A stretch of DNA of 64,000 bases from Chloranthus sessilifolius (lineage: Eukaryota > Streptophyta > Magnoliopsida > Chloranthales > Chloranthaceae): positions 64,623,604-64,687,603 of the forward strand of contig CM037587.1 in NCBI GenBank assembly GCA_021018995.1, in the 5' to 3' direction. Below the pieces are notes generated by a model. That model made no database searches, was not told the origin of the DNA, and saw only the letters and a program-made list of their open reading frames with translations. Positions 34,796 to 47,079 of this stretch are shown one piece after another. The position numbers were made by a program, and so were the translations under genes. Numbering within the stretch: the first letter of the stretch is position 1; each line of letters starts with the position of its first letter.

Positions 34796-35916
34796 CTACA
34801 CCACCAGTGATGGCCAACCATCACCTAACAGTCATGTACAATAGCACGGAAGTACCAAGGCTAACTTACCAAAGTTTACAATGTACTAAATCTAAGATTC
34901 TGAAACTCTTACTAATCCTCAAGTCCTCAATCCTCAAGTCCGGCGTCCTGATAAGTGATATACCTGTGACGTATAGTCGGGGTGAGTTAACATCTAAGCT
35001 CAGTAGAAGAATCTCAAACTCAATTGACATTTTATCATATCATCGCACAGATTAAATGATGGAAGCAAAAACGAAACAGAGCAGATATTCAAGAATCGAA
35101 ACAAATATGAAACAGAGTGGATATTCAATTTGAAACAAAAGCAGAAGCAGATTAGGTATGTAAGTTTCCATAACTCACCTCACATAGTATGTTAGAATTC
35201 TCTCATTCACATCTTACAGTGTATTCAAAAACTCCCTACTCACATCTCACAGTGACATATCTCTTAATTCCTCACACTCCAAATTCACCTTCTTTAGTAC
35301 GTTCACATCTTCCAGTCCTCTTCTTACAATGTTCTGATTTCCAATTCATAGTTCACGGTGTTCTAATTTCTCGTTCAAATCTTATGTTCCAAATTTCTCG
35401 TTCATATCTTACAGTATTCAATTATCCTATTACAGTGGTCTAATCAATGTACGGTATGCAATATGTACGGATAACCCTTCGTACCAGTCCAGTCCGTTTA
35501 CAATCATCCAGTCGGTGTCCAGTCAGTTTATGCAGTAAGTATGGAAAAACTCACCGTACTGGTCCAATATGCATGCAGTGTACAGTGTATACGGATAACC
35601 CACCCTACTAGTCCAGTCAATATATACAGTATGCAGTATGTACAGAAAAACTCACCGTACCGGTCCAGTATGCATGAAGGGTATAGTCACGTAGTCAATG
35701 TCTAGTCTACCAATATCAGAGTTAACGTTCAATCATTCATCTTACAAATTCGACAGTAATTCACAAATATCACTTTTCAGTCCAAATATTTGAATACAAT
35801 CAGATCAACAAGTTCTAAATTCTTTGCTAAGATCACAACTTCACTCAAATAGATATCACATCAAATCAGATTCAAGGGATCAATTTATGTCGAGAGATAG
35901 CTGCTGAGAGTTATCA
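34796..35916 (-). repeat. Family D-like LTR, minus strand, first
   Basis: Reverse complement of the family D LTR end: GACGTATAGTCGGGGTGAG near 34975 mirrors 34440-34470, and the right edge GAGTTATCA near 35909-35917 mirrors the LTR start. It holds its own minisatellite-like stretch (35450-35690) with ACGGATAACCC and CTCACCGTAC words. It is more diverged from the plus LTR than the two plus LTRs are from each other. Confidence 0.6.
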
Positions 35917-36698
35917 GAATTCTTGAATTATTACGGATGCGTATTATTAGCTTTGTGGATGCGTTTTTATTATGGGCTCAGTAATCGTATCAAGTTTATC
36001 GATGGCAAGGATTAGTTGGGCAATGTGAAATTTTATTAATAGATAAATTGCAATTGTCCCGTATTATGGTTAGATATTTTTGGGATAGAACTAGCATCAA
36101 TTGGGTGACTCAAAATTTTCTCTGATTGATAGTATAAGTTTCATAAGTGATCGATTGTAGTAGATAGTACTATCCGAAATTTGCAGCTGTCTATTGGCAA
36201 ATTCAACCTTGGTTATGGAAATGATGCAGTCATTAAGGGATAATTGGATGATCTGCTACGTTCGTAGTAAACTTGTAAGTGCTTGATGGTTTGGTGGGTT
36301 CTGATTATGATTTACAATTTCTGGATTAAAGGTTTTAATCACAGTGTTGATATATCTTTCTTATGGATATGTCAGTCCTAACTTGTGTGGAGGCACTTCG
36401 TTAAGTTGTGGAAGCGGTGTTTAGTAATTACCTGTGTGCGAGTTGAGCGATCTATCTTCTGTTTTATGTATCTTACGTTTTCTTCGACTCTTAAGTAAGC
36501 ATCAATTAGTGAGAATTGGACATCCTCGGTGTCCAACTCAGCTGGTAAACTCTAAGGTTTTGACCATGTAAATAATTTCAATTCATTGCAGCGTTCACTG
36601 TGTGTAATTTGAGTTTCACTAATAATTACTATAATAGATAATCAAATGTCACATCATAAATTTTCGAGGAAGAAAATTCCTTTAAGGTGAGGAGATTG
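35917..36698 (+). other. 3' internal flank of a second family D copy
   Basis: Matches about 32885-33580 (GGATGCGT...TTTATCGATGGCAAGG near 35960-36010) and ends in TTCGAGGAAGAAAATTCC and GGTGAGGAGATTG, the polypurine tract before the LTR. Noncoding. Confidence 0.65.
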
Positions 36699-38865
36699 TG
36701 ATAACCCTGGTTTAGAGGACGTTGAGTCTTGATGAGGATACCCAGATGGGTGGTGCCGAAAGATAGCTGTGGACCTTGGATTGATTTTGATATTTGGATA
36801 TTTCAAATTTTGGATTCTTATAACTTTTGAAAAATGGTAACTTTTGGATAATCATCCATGTTGGTTGTATATGGTTTTGAATTAACACATAAACATAGGG
36901 ATGGTTAAAATTTTAATAATGATAGTGTTAGATAATTCTAGGAATTAGAATGTGAATGTGAAAGAGTGGATAATTCTCGATTTTGAATGTGGATGTTAAC
37001 AGGTAGAAAATTCTGGATGAGGGAATGTGAAGGACCTTGGGTCATTATGTGTATTCGGTTATTATGATTCCAATTGTGTTCGTACATGGATACGTCAATT
37101 TTGAAATTTTGTTTTGTGTGGATAAAGACACTAGGGTCAAAGTGACCAATCATTGAGTTGGAGATGAAATCCAATAGTTTTTCCATTGTTTTCATGGATG
37201 GGTAGTGGAGTACCTTGTACTCATTTAAGTAACTTTTGGATGTGAGGAATTTCGATATGAAGATGTATGGATTTTTATGCAGGTACTATTGTGGGTCCCA
37301 TCTAACTAATTATTGCATTTGATATGAAATCTAATTGTATTTCAATTGTTTTATAGGTGTGTGATATGGGATGCTTTGTACACCTGTTTGGTAGATTTTG
37401 AATGGATTTAAGGGCAGGTTGTGAATGTGTGGAGGTAGAGCTACATTTTTTGTGCAGGTGATTGTGTGGAATACGCTAAGCATGATTTGAGGTAGGGGAA
37501 TATTTTATATCATTTATATTGATACAAATGCATAGAAATTTTGATGTGATAAGTAAGGATGTGATTTTTATTTTGTTTGAGCTTTATACACTGATTTAAA
37601 GCATGCGATTTAAAATATGAAAAATGATAAGCACGTGTGTGTGTGTTAACATGACAAGTGTGTGTAAACACGATAAGTGTGCGTGATAAATATGTATAAA
37701 TGTTCATTGTGCTCCGATACGGCGGGATATCCATTCATTTCTTATCAGCCAACGGTAAAATGAGAAATATGTGTAAACGTGCTAAGTAATTCGTGCAAAT
37801 GTGAACGTGAATGTGATAAGCGTGAACGTGAATGTGATAAGCAAGTATATAAAATCCTAAATCTAATTATAAATTAAATCACTTTATACGGTGTGAAACT
37901 ATAAGTTAGAATCCGCACATTTATTTAAGGTTCAGTATAAGAATCCATTGCGCTACAATACGACAGGATATCCGTTCATTGCGATCCGGTACAGTGGGAT
38001 ATCCGTTCATTGTGCTTCGATATGACATGATATCCGTTCATTTCTTATCGGCCAACGGTAATTTCATGATAAGGTTCATTGAACGACGATGGTTGGGATT
38101 TCCATCGGTATAATAACGTAGCTCCCAATGCTATATTTACTTGGGGTGATAATTTAAGTTAATTGCTTTAAGTACAATAACATGTGAAGAAAGAATGTGA
38201 AACAAAATATGAAATTTGTGAATAAGAATTTAGAAAATCAAATGACATTTATAAAATTGTGTTAAATTTCATTTTAATTAAATTCATGTTTTCTTGTTAA
38301 AGGATTTATTTATCTGAAAGGTGTTAAATCATGAAACTTAGTCATGGAATCCATGTTTTTGTGATAATATAAATGCTTTTGATATACCCCTATTGAGTTT
38401 AGATGTTAGGTCACCCTTCGAATATACGTCACAGGCATAGGTGTTGGTCTGGATCTAGTACCGGAGAAAAGAGCAAGATCTCCAGTTTAGGGTTTTCTAC
38501 CCTAGGTGATGACATTAGCTGTGCACGTTTTAGGTTTGTATGATAGGTTTTTGGGGTCTTTTGGATTGTGGACGTGGTATGTCCTATGATTAAATATGAT
38601 GTTAAGATTTGTTTTGTATGTACATTTTGGAAGGCACTGTTTAGGTGATGGTCGGGATCATCGGTGGTTTCTTTTAGCTTTTTGTATTAACGGTTATATA
38701 TAAGGTAGAAAGATTTAGCTTTGCTTAATGATATCTAAATTTCCATTTCTGCATACATATGATATCTGCTTTGATTTCCGCATGATTATGTGTGATATAC
38801 CAAGTAATTATGTATTCGGATTGTGAAGTGTGATCTGACAGTCCGATTTTCCCTGAGTTTAAGAT
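36699..38865 (+). repeat. Family D LTR, plus strand, second
   Basis: Starts TGATAACCCTGGTTTAGAGG. It is longer than the first copy (about 2.2 kb), with the minisatellite at 37945-38056 and the segment ACGTCACAGGCATAGGTGTT near 38425. The right edge is approximate. Confidence 0.7.
37945..38056 (+). repeat. Minisatellite in second family D LTR
   Basis: Three units of about 33 bp around GACAGGATATCCGTTCATTG, as in 33975-34075. Confidence 0.7.
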
Positions 38866-40540
38866 GTAAGAATGAAAAAAAATATATTGTACAGGATTTT
38901 GTGGAAACGGGAAAATCGGGTGGCCTAAAAGAAATCACCGGTGATGGTCGACCATCACCTCAACAGTGGCTTCCAAACGTACATACAAAACAAATTTTAA
39001 CAATATATTTTATCCCTGGACATATCAAGTCCAAATTCAAAGTCCTCATAAATTTACCATACAAACTCAAAACATGCCCAATCCAAGTCCTCACCTAGGG
39101 TAGAATTCCCCAAACGAGAGATCTTGTGCCTTACTCCAGTACCTGATCCTGATCTACACCATTATCTATGACGTATAGTCGAGGGATGAGCTAGCATCTA
39201 AGCTTAGTAAGAAAACATCAATAGCATGCATATTGTCACAACACACATATATCTTATGACATAATTCGAACATGCTTTTCAAACAAAGATTCACAATTTA
39301 AAGATATTTGACTTAAAGCAAAACTAATATCAAATACAGATTTCAAGGTTTAAACACATGATTTTCAAAACTTATTCTCATAACAAAAGAAAAACTTAAA
39401 ATGATACTTAACTAAACTCTCGAACATATATAGCATCGAGAGACACAATATTATACTGATGGGAATACCCACCATCGTCATTCAATGAACCATTCGTATG
39501 ATTCCCAAGTCCCTTTGTATGAGGGAAACTTGTGCCAAAGAAAATTTACCTATGCAACCGTGTGCTCTCGCAAGTCCGTCGCAACAATGCACTCTTTTTT
39601 ACAAATTTAGATTCGTCACCCGGAGCTTTTGGTATCCCGGGAAACCTAAATCAATATTTGAAAGCACCGAAGTGCTAAAATATGACTCTGATCTGGTCTA
39701 TGCCAAAAGCTCTTTGGTAGGGGTGTTCGTTTATCGATCGAAAATGTGTTAGACACCCGATCAACCTGCTCATAAGCGATCTCTACTTATGGCCAAAAAA
39801 AAAAAATAGCACTTTCTCTTACCCGAAGGCACTCCGATCCAATATACGCCCCCCGCAATCACTGAGATTTCGGCGGCGTAACGGCGCAAATTCAAGGATA
39901 GAGGAAAAGCAAAGAAGGTAGAGGAGTAGAGGGGAGAGCTAGAGCTCTCAAGCCCTTGTAGCACCGCCATGGACCTTCGCGTGGGTGCACTTCAATGAAC
40001 TTTCAATAGCTTAAGGGGTTGGAAGATAGGTTCTAACCTCTAAAGCTTGATAGCTAAAGGGTAAGAGGAAGACGGCTAAGGGATCACTCTCACCTAAGCC
40101 TAAGGGCTTTTAATGGAAGATAGGACCTAAAGGATGATTTTGAATTCTGGAATTTATATGGGTTTTTGTACACCAAAGGGGAAGAGGGGATCTCTTAATC
40201 TCTTTCTCTCTCTTGAAAATTTTTCAAGCCATTTGCAAAGAGGGGTGCCTCTCTATTTATAGGAAAATGGGAGGTTAGAGGATACTTAAGTGCTAATAGG
40301 TTAGCAATTAAGTAATCTTCTAATCTAAGGTTTCCTAGGAAATTAAGAGCTTGGAAATGTAGGCAATGGGCTTCAATGATAGATGATAGGATAGGGGTTC
40401 AAATGACTAAAGGGTTGCACATATGGTAAATGAGGGTGCAACAGTCCTAATGAAACCCACTCTAAACATTGGGATGGTCAACAAGTCAAACCCCATAAGT
40501 CATTTTCGGAAAAATCCAAAAGTTACTATAGCTAAGCCTG
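38866..40540 (-). repeat. LTR of family D kin, minus strand, second
   Basis: The part 38920-39470 is the mirror of 38060-38690: CACCTAGGGTAGAATTCCCC near 39090 mirrors 38490-38510. Further right, a minus-strand TATAAATA (40261-40254) is followed by a pyrimidine/purine-patterned start region, as in an LTR promoter. The segment TCGTTTATCGATCGAAAATG (near 39730-39750) is a word I know from several plant LTRs. An A-run at 39797-39808 is not explained. The edge near 40540 meets an Athila LTR. Confidence 0.55.
40254..40261 (-). promoter_or_regulatory. TATA box in minus-strand LTR
   Basis: Reverse complement of TATTTATA gives TATAAATA, followed on the minus strand by GAGAGGCACCCC, a plausible transcription start region. 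Confidence 0.5.
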
Positions 40541-42682
40541 GCATGTATATTATACACCTTTAAACCTGACTTTTGTAAGACCTTGAGCTATTTAATAACT
40601 GTTTTAATATTGTTTTACAGTTTAGGAATAAATATGCAGCATAGTGCATTTTTCCATGTAATAAGTGCCAATAAGAGGAAGTGGAGAACCATTGTTTAGA
40701 GTTGAGAGAAGACTGTTTTCACACATGAAGAAGAGTTGCTACTGTTAGGGTAAAATAGCAGAACAAAGAGTCTCCTGCAGCTACCTATTGAGTACTAGAG
40801 CTAAAAGAGGACTTTCAGTTGGAGTACATGGGAACAGTTGCATCTTGAGCAGATTAGAGGCTTCAAATACCTTCGGCAACAGCACTCCAAACTCAAGCAT
40901 TCAAGTGCAGCAACATGTTCTTGGACCTGATGAACTATAGCAATCATCACATTGAGGACTTGAGCAGCTAGGAAGCTCAAGAATATTTGGAATGGGCACA
41001 TTGCAGCAATCACCTCAGCAACGTATGAAGCTATGTGCACATTCATTTGGTTCACCATCTCAAGCAGCAGCAAGATATGGGATTAGCTGTACATTTTAGT
41101 TGTGTGCACCACCTACAACATCTGTAGCAGCTGAATACCAAAACAATTCAGCAACAGCCCACACATTAGCTACATACATCAGCAATGGAACTCGAGTTGT
41201 GCAAAGGTGATCCACTAGAATGAAGCCCCAAGTGAATAGCTTGAGTTGTTCAGCCTTGTACCAAACCTATTGAATGGTGCAATATTAAGGAAGAATGCTT
41301 ATCGGGCAGTACAGGGCTGAAAGCTGATCTATCGAGTTCTACTATAGTTGTCATACAACCTCTCACATGGGGACCTAAAGCTGTAGGTTTCTGAAGTGCA
41401 CTCCACGAGTTGAGGCATCCATCCTCTCGAATGGATCTTTGCAACACTTTATGATCCTAACGAGCTCTTCATTGCAACTGCCAATCAAACCCCTCGAAGT
41501 GACCAACAACCTATCGAGAGCTTTAATGCACAGACCTGTTGAATGGTACAAGGCTCTAACCTGTCGAGGTGTTCATGCAGTGAACTCCTTCCTCTCAAGC
41601 AAATGAGTTTTTCAACCTCTCGAGCAAGTGAACTCCTTCCTCTCAAGCAAATGAGTTCTTCAACCTCTCGAGCAAGTGCATTCCCTCATCCTCTCGAGTG
41701 GAACTTTCCTTCTCCATCCAACCTATCGAATCTATCCAGCATCCTCTCGAATTGCACTAGGAAGCCTTCAAGCAGTCCTCTCGAGTAGACTATTCAACCT
41801 CTCGAATAGAACATACCTGAAGCTGCTAGTTTCTTCAACCTCTCGAGATTGCTTCAGGTCCTCAGCAAACCTGTCAAGTTCAGCAAGCTAGTCACACCAA
41901 CCTCTCGAGTAGATGACTTATTGCAGCAACCAACCTCACGAATGGTTCTATGAACCTCTCGAATGTATTGTTGAAGTTGCTGATGAACTTGTCAAACATC
42001 TACTCCAGCTCATTTCATGCTTTCAACCTCTCGAGAATTCAAGTACAACCCTCCAGCCTGTTGAATAGATTACTGATGCCCTCTTCATCTTCTCAAGCTG
42101 CTCAGAAACTTCTGCAACTTATACCACTCGGGTCCCAGCAGCCATCAACAGATGTGAGGAGTAGTTTTGGGAAATAACAATAGCTAATAAACTTGGGTTC
42201 CATCAGCAATTACCAGTGGACAACAAGGGTATTTTTGAGAACTCCAAAGCATAAGAGATAGCTGCCCACATGCAAACTGATTTTTTAAACCAAATCCTTG
42301 GCGGGAAGCAAACTACTTCAGTTGTATATAACTGAATGGATCTCTCTCTTCTCTCTAATTGGCTAGAATGCTAAACACATGGATTAGCATAAACTGAAAT
42401 AAAATTCTCTCTTTCTGATTGGCTGCAACTCAACGTGCAAGGATCACTGCATATGTATAAATTTCGGCAAGGAGATGTGTGGATTGATGCACAGACTACA
42501 GATCTGAGAACAAGTTTATTCTAAGTAATTTTCATTCAATAAATTGTTGGTTTTAAAGTTCAAATTAAATCTATAGATCTTGTGGCTCCATTAGATTCTC
42601 AATCGGATTTATGTATTTGGGAATAGCCCATTCATTTATCCTTTAGATCTCTTGATTGCCATCTGATTTCCCTGGGTTTAAT
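40541..42682 (+). repeat. Stray Athila LTR, diverged
   Basis: Starts TGGCATGTATATTATACACC and then follows the A/B LTR plan: CTTTAAACCTGACTTTTGTA, a very long TCGA-motif cluster (41220-42070), two inverted CCAAT boxes near 42355 and 42417, and TATAAAT at 42456. U5 is short and lacks the clear hairpin module. No PBS or interior follows, so it is a solo or truncated LTR. Oldest looking of the Athila LTRs here. Confidence 0.75.
42456..42462 (+). promoter_or_regulatory. TATA box in stray Athila LTR
   Basis: TATAAAT after GATTGGCTGCAACTC (inverted CCAAT), the same spacing as in family B. Confidence 0.6.
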
Positions 42683-43266
42683 TGTAACAGATGCCCTAGT
42701 TTAAACTCTATAATCGACAAAGGACCTATCTAAGTGTTAGTGGTAGCCTCATAAATGTTGCTAGAAAACCCATATCATGTAATGCGTTTACACGTAAAAT
42801 TAGACCATTCTATAATTGAGTCTAGTGTATTAGATCATACCCACAATGTTTATTCTATCTTACCTAGCATATAGGAGTTACACTACATCTCAGTTCAAAC
42901 TAAACTAGCCATACACCTCCAAGTGTAAACCGCTGTACCTAAATATCCCAACAATATATATAACCCTTGTGTATAATCTTTTATTCAGGATAAACCTATT
43001 TTGGCTTATCTGCCTATACAATAAAATGTCCATATGGGCCTTGCATGATATCCCAGCCCAAAAGGCTTATACACTGAAATAGTATAGGAGACTTACACGC
43101 AAGTGATGCCTTGTTTGTCTTTTATGGGATACACTCAAACACTATGTGCTGCCTATGCATGGACTATTAACCTTAAAGAGCTTATCAGCTCCTTACTTCA
43201 CCTCATGACTACATGATTGCGTGAGTCAACATACAAAGTCATGCACGCAAAGTGCAGTTAAACAAT

Positions 43267-43273
43267 TATAAAA
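43267..43273 (+). promoter_or_regulatory. TATA box (family E LTR)
   Basis: TATAAAA in AATTATAAAAGG. The region after it (TCTTCTTCCTGCTACTGC) has the look of a transcript start. Confidence 0.45.
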
Positions 43274-44627
43274 GGTAAAAGAGCCTTCTTCTTCCTGCTA
43301 CTGCTTATAAGCTCACAGCAAATTCAAATTCAAATTCTATCACACACAGAAAAAGGAAAATCAGAAAATCAAAACTAAACTCGGCTGCTAACCCTTGTAC
43401 ACCTTTGGATTCCAAACCTTAGAACCTTAGATCACACAGTGACCCGACAATACAGTCACGTGAGTTCATTTCTCATTCTTTGAACTCAGCAAACTCAATA
43501 CCAATTCGGCGTCGTCGTAACCTCGCATCCACCAAAAGGCATGTAGTTCATTTACACTAAAATTTTAGGGTCATTTATGCCAATTTTGCAAGACTTTAAT
43601 TAACAGCTCTGAGCTCAGATTGTGTATGTGAAGTCTGAGTTCAGATTATGCGCGAATGTTTTGGAGTCAAGAATGTCATTGATTGCACTCCGAACCTCCC
43701 ATACCAGTTTTACTAACTAGTTTTTGGTGTCTACAATAAAAGAAATATCAGATAGACCCTTATTTATGGTACAAAGGCCAGTAGACCAAGTGAATTCACA
43801 AGCAAAAGACAGCCTCAACAGACACCACGGCAAGCCATGTTCTCAGGCTCGTGTGTGTGTGATTATGATTTCATGTGTAGGCGTTGCATCCTTGGGTATG
43901 AACTGTGTGTATGGTGCTCCATATCTAGAGTCTAAGTGGCCCAGTAAACTACTAAAACCACTAAACTCATGTATGTACCTCCTAGGCCTTTGGTGCACAT
44001 GACAACATCATCCCGATAGCTGAATGGCTGCATGCATACAAGTATAACTAGTAATACGCGAGCTCGAGATTTCGGTAGGGAGTTTACATTGTTCTTTTAT
44101 ATATTTTTTTCGAATTCATCACTGAGTAGCATGATAGTATAGGTATAATTATGCCTACATTAGCTTTGATCCCATATGCTAGTATGAGTTCAGTTGTTAT
44201 GCATATACTAGTTCTGCTAGTCTAAGTATACTAATCTCTGATGATAGTAGATGTCATAGATGTATATACCTTGAACTTCGATACTCAATATAGGATTATC
44301 CTATCAATATGCCAATTCAGTTTACTGGATAGTATCTAAAGGTAGTTTTAAATGATTATTCTCATGTTGATTAGTCCTGACATGAGTGGAGTTGAAATGG
44401 ATATGCTACTAATCAAAACATCAATTTTTTCTTTCTGGCTGAAGGCTTATGCTAAATGATATAATGATAACAGATATTGCTAAATCAGTTAGAAGGAATG
44501 ATTCTGAGTAATGTTATATAGTGAAAAATATTACTATGTTTAGTATTGATATCTGCTCACGATGTTCTCATATACCATGCATTATTCTTGATGTCAAGTA
44601 CCAATTGTGGTTCATTTCTGAACCAAG

Positions 44628-44800
44628 TGATCCTGCTAACTCGGGAGCTTGATGTTTCTTGGTCCAAGTGATCCCGCTAACTCAGGAGCTTGACAAGTGA
44701 TCCCGCTAACTCGGAAGCTTGATTGTATTAGTCCAAGTGATTCCGCTAACTCGAAATCTTGAAAAGTGATCCCACTAACTCAAGAGTTTGATTTGATTCT
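44628..44800 (+). repeat. Minisatellite in family E LTR (about 30-35 bp x 5)
   Basis: Five imperfect units of AAGTGATCCCGCTAACTCGG followed by AGCTTGA. It sits where family D LTRs carry their GATATCCGTT array. Confidence 0.8.
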
Positions 44801-45462
44801 TTCTTGTACATGTACGTTTTATATCTGATAGCTTGTTTAAGCTACAATATGTCAGCAGTCTAATTTTTGTTCAGCATGTTTCCTCGTATCCGTTACACCA
44901 TGATTTCTTGCATTTATGATTGTTCAATATGTCAGCATGTACCTTATTTATGTTATACTTTATGCTTTGATTGGTACTTTATGCCTCGAGAAGTGAATTT
45001 GGTAATCTAACATATAAATTACCACTGTAAATTTCTCTACTGAGCTTTGATGATAGCTCATCCTACGACTTCAATGTCTTAGCTGTAAATCCCGATCCAA
45101 AGCACGACAGGGATCCTACTTACCAGCCGGATAAGGAGGAAGAGGAGTAGGACGAGGAGGAAGAATTTGCTAAAGAATTCTTTCCCAAATAGGTTTGAGA
45201 GAGAGAGAGATGTCTTTTAAACACTTGTATAAACCACGTATGATATTTTGTTCTGAGATGTTTTATACTTTATGTATAGGTTTTATTTCCATTATTTAGC
45301 TGACTGGTGGTCGTCATCAGTGGAAAGCTATACATCGTATTTGTTAGCCTTGTTTATAGATCTTGATGATTACTATTTAGAAAGCTATAGGATTATGTTA
45401 GGTGATCCGCTGACGCGACCTTTCCTATATAACGATAAAGGGAAATGTCGGGTTATCATAGG

Positions 45463-45480
45463 TGGTATAAAAGCTCTGGC
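45463..45480 (+). promoter_or_regulatory. Primer binding site, tRNA-Met-like
   Basis: TGGTATAAAAGCTCTGGC resembles TGGTATCAGAGC, complementary to the 3' end of initiator tRNA-Met, the usual chromovirus primer. It is degenerate. Confidence 0.6.
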
Positions 45481-45609
45481 ATTAAGTCAGTTGGCGACTT
45501 AACTCTGGCATACACATATGGCAAAAGTGTCTGAATTTGTTTAGTGTTAGGATTTAGAGTGAGTTCATGTTTATCTGATCAAGTTGTTGCTTGATCATAA
45601 TAGGTTGAG

Positions 45610-46935
45610 ATGCCTCCAAGACGTGGACGAGGTAGAGGTAGACCACCGTTGCCTCATCGCACTGGGCCGAATGCGATTCCAGTGGCAGGCTATGAGCACG
45701 ACACCGCCTCAGGAAGCGGTGAGAACGTGCATATAGCAGAAAGCCAAACGACTATGGAGAATGTTGCGGAGCCTACTCCTCCCGTCGTAAATGAGCATCA
45801 GATGGGGCCTGCTCCCGGAGTTGAGCAAAATGTGGGATAAAATCCACAGTTGATGGAAACCATGGTCAACACCATGGCCATGCTAGCAGAGAGATGACCC
45901 CCAGAGGGCTTTGCAGAGTTTGTACGACTCTGGCCGCCAAGTTTCTATGGTCAGCATGACTCCATGGAGGCTGAGAAATGGTTGACACAGATCGAGAAGG
46001 TGCTTCTACGGGTTAGATGCATTGAGGAAGAGAAAGTTAATTGGCATCCTATAAATTAGAGGGTGAATCAGAGCCCTAGTGGCAGTCTGTGTGCAGGACA
46101 AGAGTACCCAGAGTACCTTGGACTTGGGCCGCCTTCACTGAAGCCTTCAATGAAAAGTATTTTCTGGCACCAGAGCAATACTGGATGGAGGTTCAGTTTG
46201 CGACATTAGCACAGGGTCAAAGGACAGTGAGAGAGTACGAGGCCGAGTTCACTTGCCTTTCTTAGTTTACACCACTACTTGTAGCCACCGAGCTCATGAA
46301 GACACAAAAGTTTGAGTGGGGTTTAAAGCCCCTTATCAACGAGAGAATTTCATTGTTTCAAGAAACGACATAGGCAAATGTGATGAAGTTGGCCCCTGTA
46401 GCAAAAACTGATGCCGAGAATATGTTCAAAGGGAGAGAAGAAAAACATTAAGGCAGAAAAGCCCAAGCTCAGGCTTTTAGTTTCGGTCAAGCGAGCAAGA
46501 GACCACGCTACCCCATGTAACCAGCATTTTAAACTGTTGCAGTAGCTTATACATGGCCATAAAATCTCGCAAATCTACCACCATTATCACCTCAGATTCC
46601 ACAGAATTCAAACCAACTTGCTTAGTCTGTATCTCGCATTTCACGAGCACGACCGGCAGTTTCATGCACGGGATCATATACAGCATCGTCGGCAGCATCA
46701 GCCGATATTTGTGGAAAGTGTGGGAAGGCACACAAGACAGACAAATGTCGTAAAGCGTCTGGTGCATGCTTTCGATGTGGAAAGATGGGACATCGAATCA
46801 AGGATTGTCCAGAGATGGCGGGCACGACATCAAAGACGGGACCTGTTTTACAATCTACGCGGCCTACGGTACAAGGCCGAGCTTATGCTGTAACTGCATA
46901 GGATGCATGAACCAACAATGATATCATTCAAGGTA
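45610..46935 (+). pseudogene. Chromovirus gag remnant (family E)
   Basis: Starts MPPRRGRGRGRPPLPHRTGP, a basic Arg-rich N-terminus common in chromovirus Gag. The capsid region (about 45900-46450) shows the RPPSFYG-type and YWMEVQFATLAQGQRTV-like context, and a CCHC knuckle, FRCGKMGHRIKDCPEM (near 46770-46820), ends it. Forms the particle and binds RNA. Broken. Confidence 0.8.
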
Positions 46936-47079
46936 TGCATGCACATTATTTACTAAGTTCAAAGTTTCTTAAATTATCTTTTAGATAAAGAAGGTGCATC
47001 TAGTGAAATATATTATAACTGCGCATCTAGTACATTGTTTTGTTTTTGCTAAATTGATAATTCTGTATGCGTTAGGTAT

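Larger units (their letters stand above)
31408..40540. mobile_element. Chromovirus family D remnants with inverted LTR pairs
   Basis: A gag zinc-knuckle piece (31424-31759), noncoding sequence, then LTR (+) 33581-34795, LTR (-) 34796-35916, 3' internal flank, LTR (+) 36699-38865 and LTR-like (-) 38866-40540. The plus LTRs start TGATAACCCTGG after a purine-rich GTGAGGAGAT tract and TTTTCGAGGA..GAAAATTCC, a setting typical of Tekay/Del chromoviruses. The block 32885-34790 recurs at 35905-38760, so a unit was duplicated. No pol is recognisable. Old and heavily broken. Confidence 0.7.
42683..45458 (+). repeat. Family E 5' LTR (left edge uncertain)
   Basis: The right end GGGTTATCA at 45458 is fixed by the PBS. 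A possible start is TGTAACAGATGCCC at 42683, similar in style to the family D LTR start. TATAAAA at 43267-43273 is followed by a leader of over 2 kb holding a minisatellite (44628-44800) and CTGAGCTTTGATGATAGCTC near 45040, which parallels TTGAGCTTAGATGTTAGCTC of family D. If the left edge is wrong, 42683-43960 is simply unassigned. Confidence 0.6.

Noticed and set aside
35189-35443. Ser/Pro/His-rich ORF in the family D minus LTR
   Set aside because: Lies within LTR minisatellite-like sequence; no conservation with the plus copies.
39770-39970. SINE or processed gene suggested by an A-run
   Set aside because: The A-run is internal to a minus-strand LTR with its own TATA box; no polymerase III boxes or target duplications were seen.
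42683-43960. Host gene promoter or exon near TATAAAA at 43267
   Set aside because: No ORF or splice pattern follows; position before a chromovirus PBS fits an LTR better, although the left edge is uncertain.
44628-44800. CRISPR-like direct repeats
   Set aside because: Units are contiguous and imperfect with no unique spacers, in a plant LTR.
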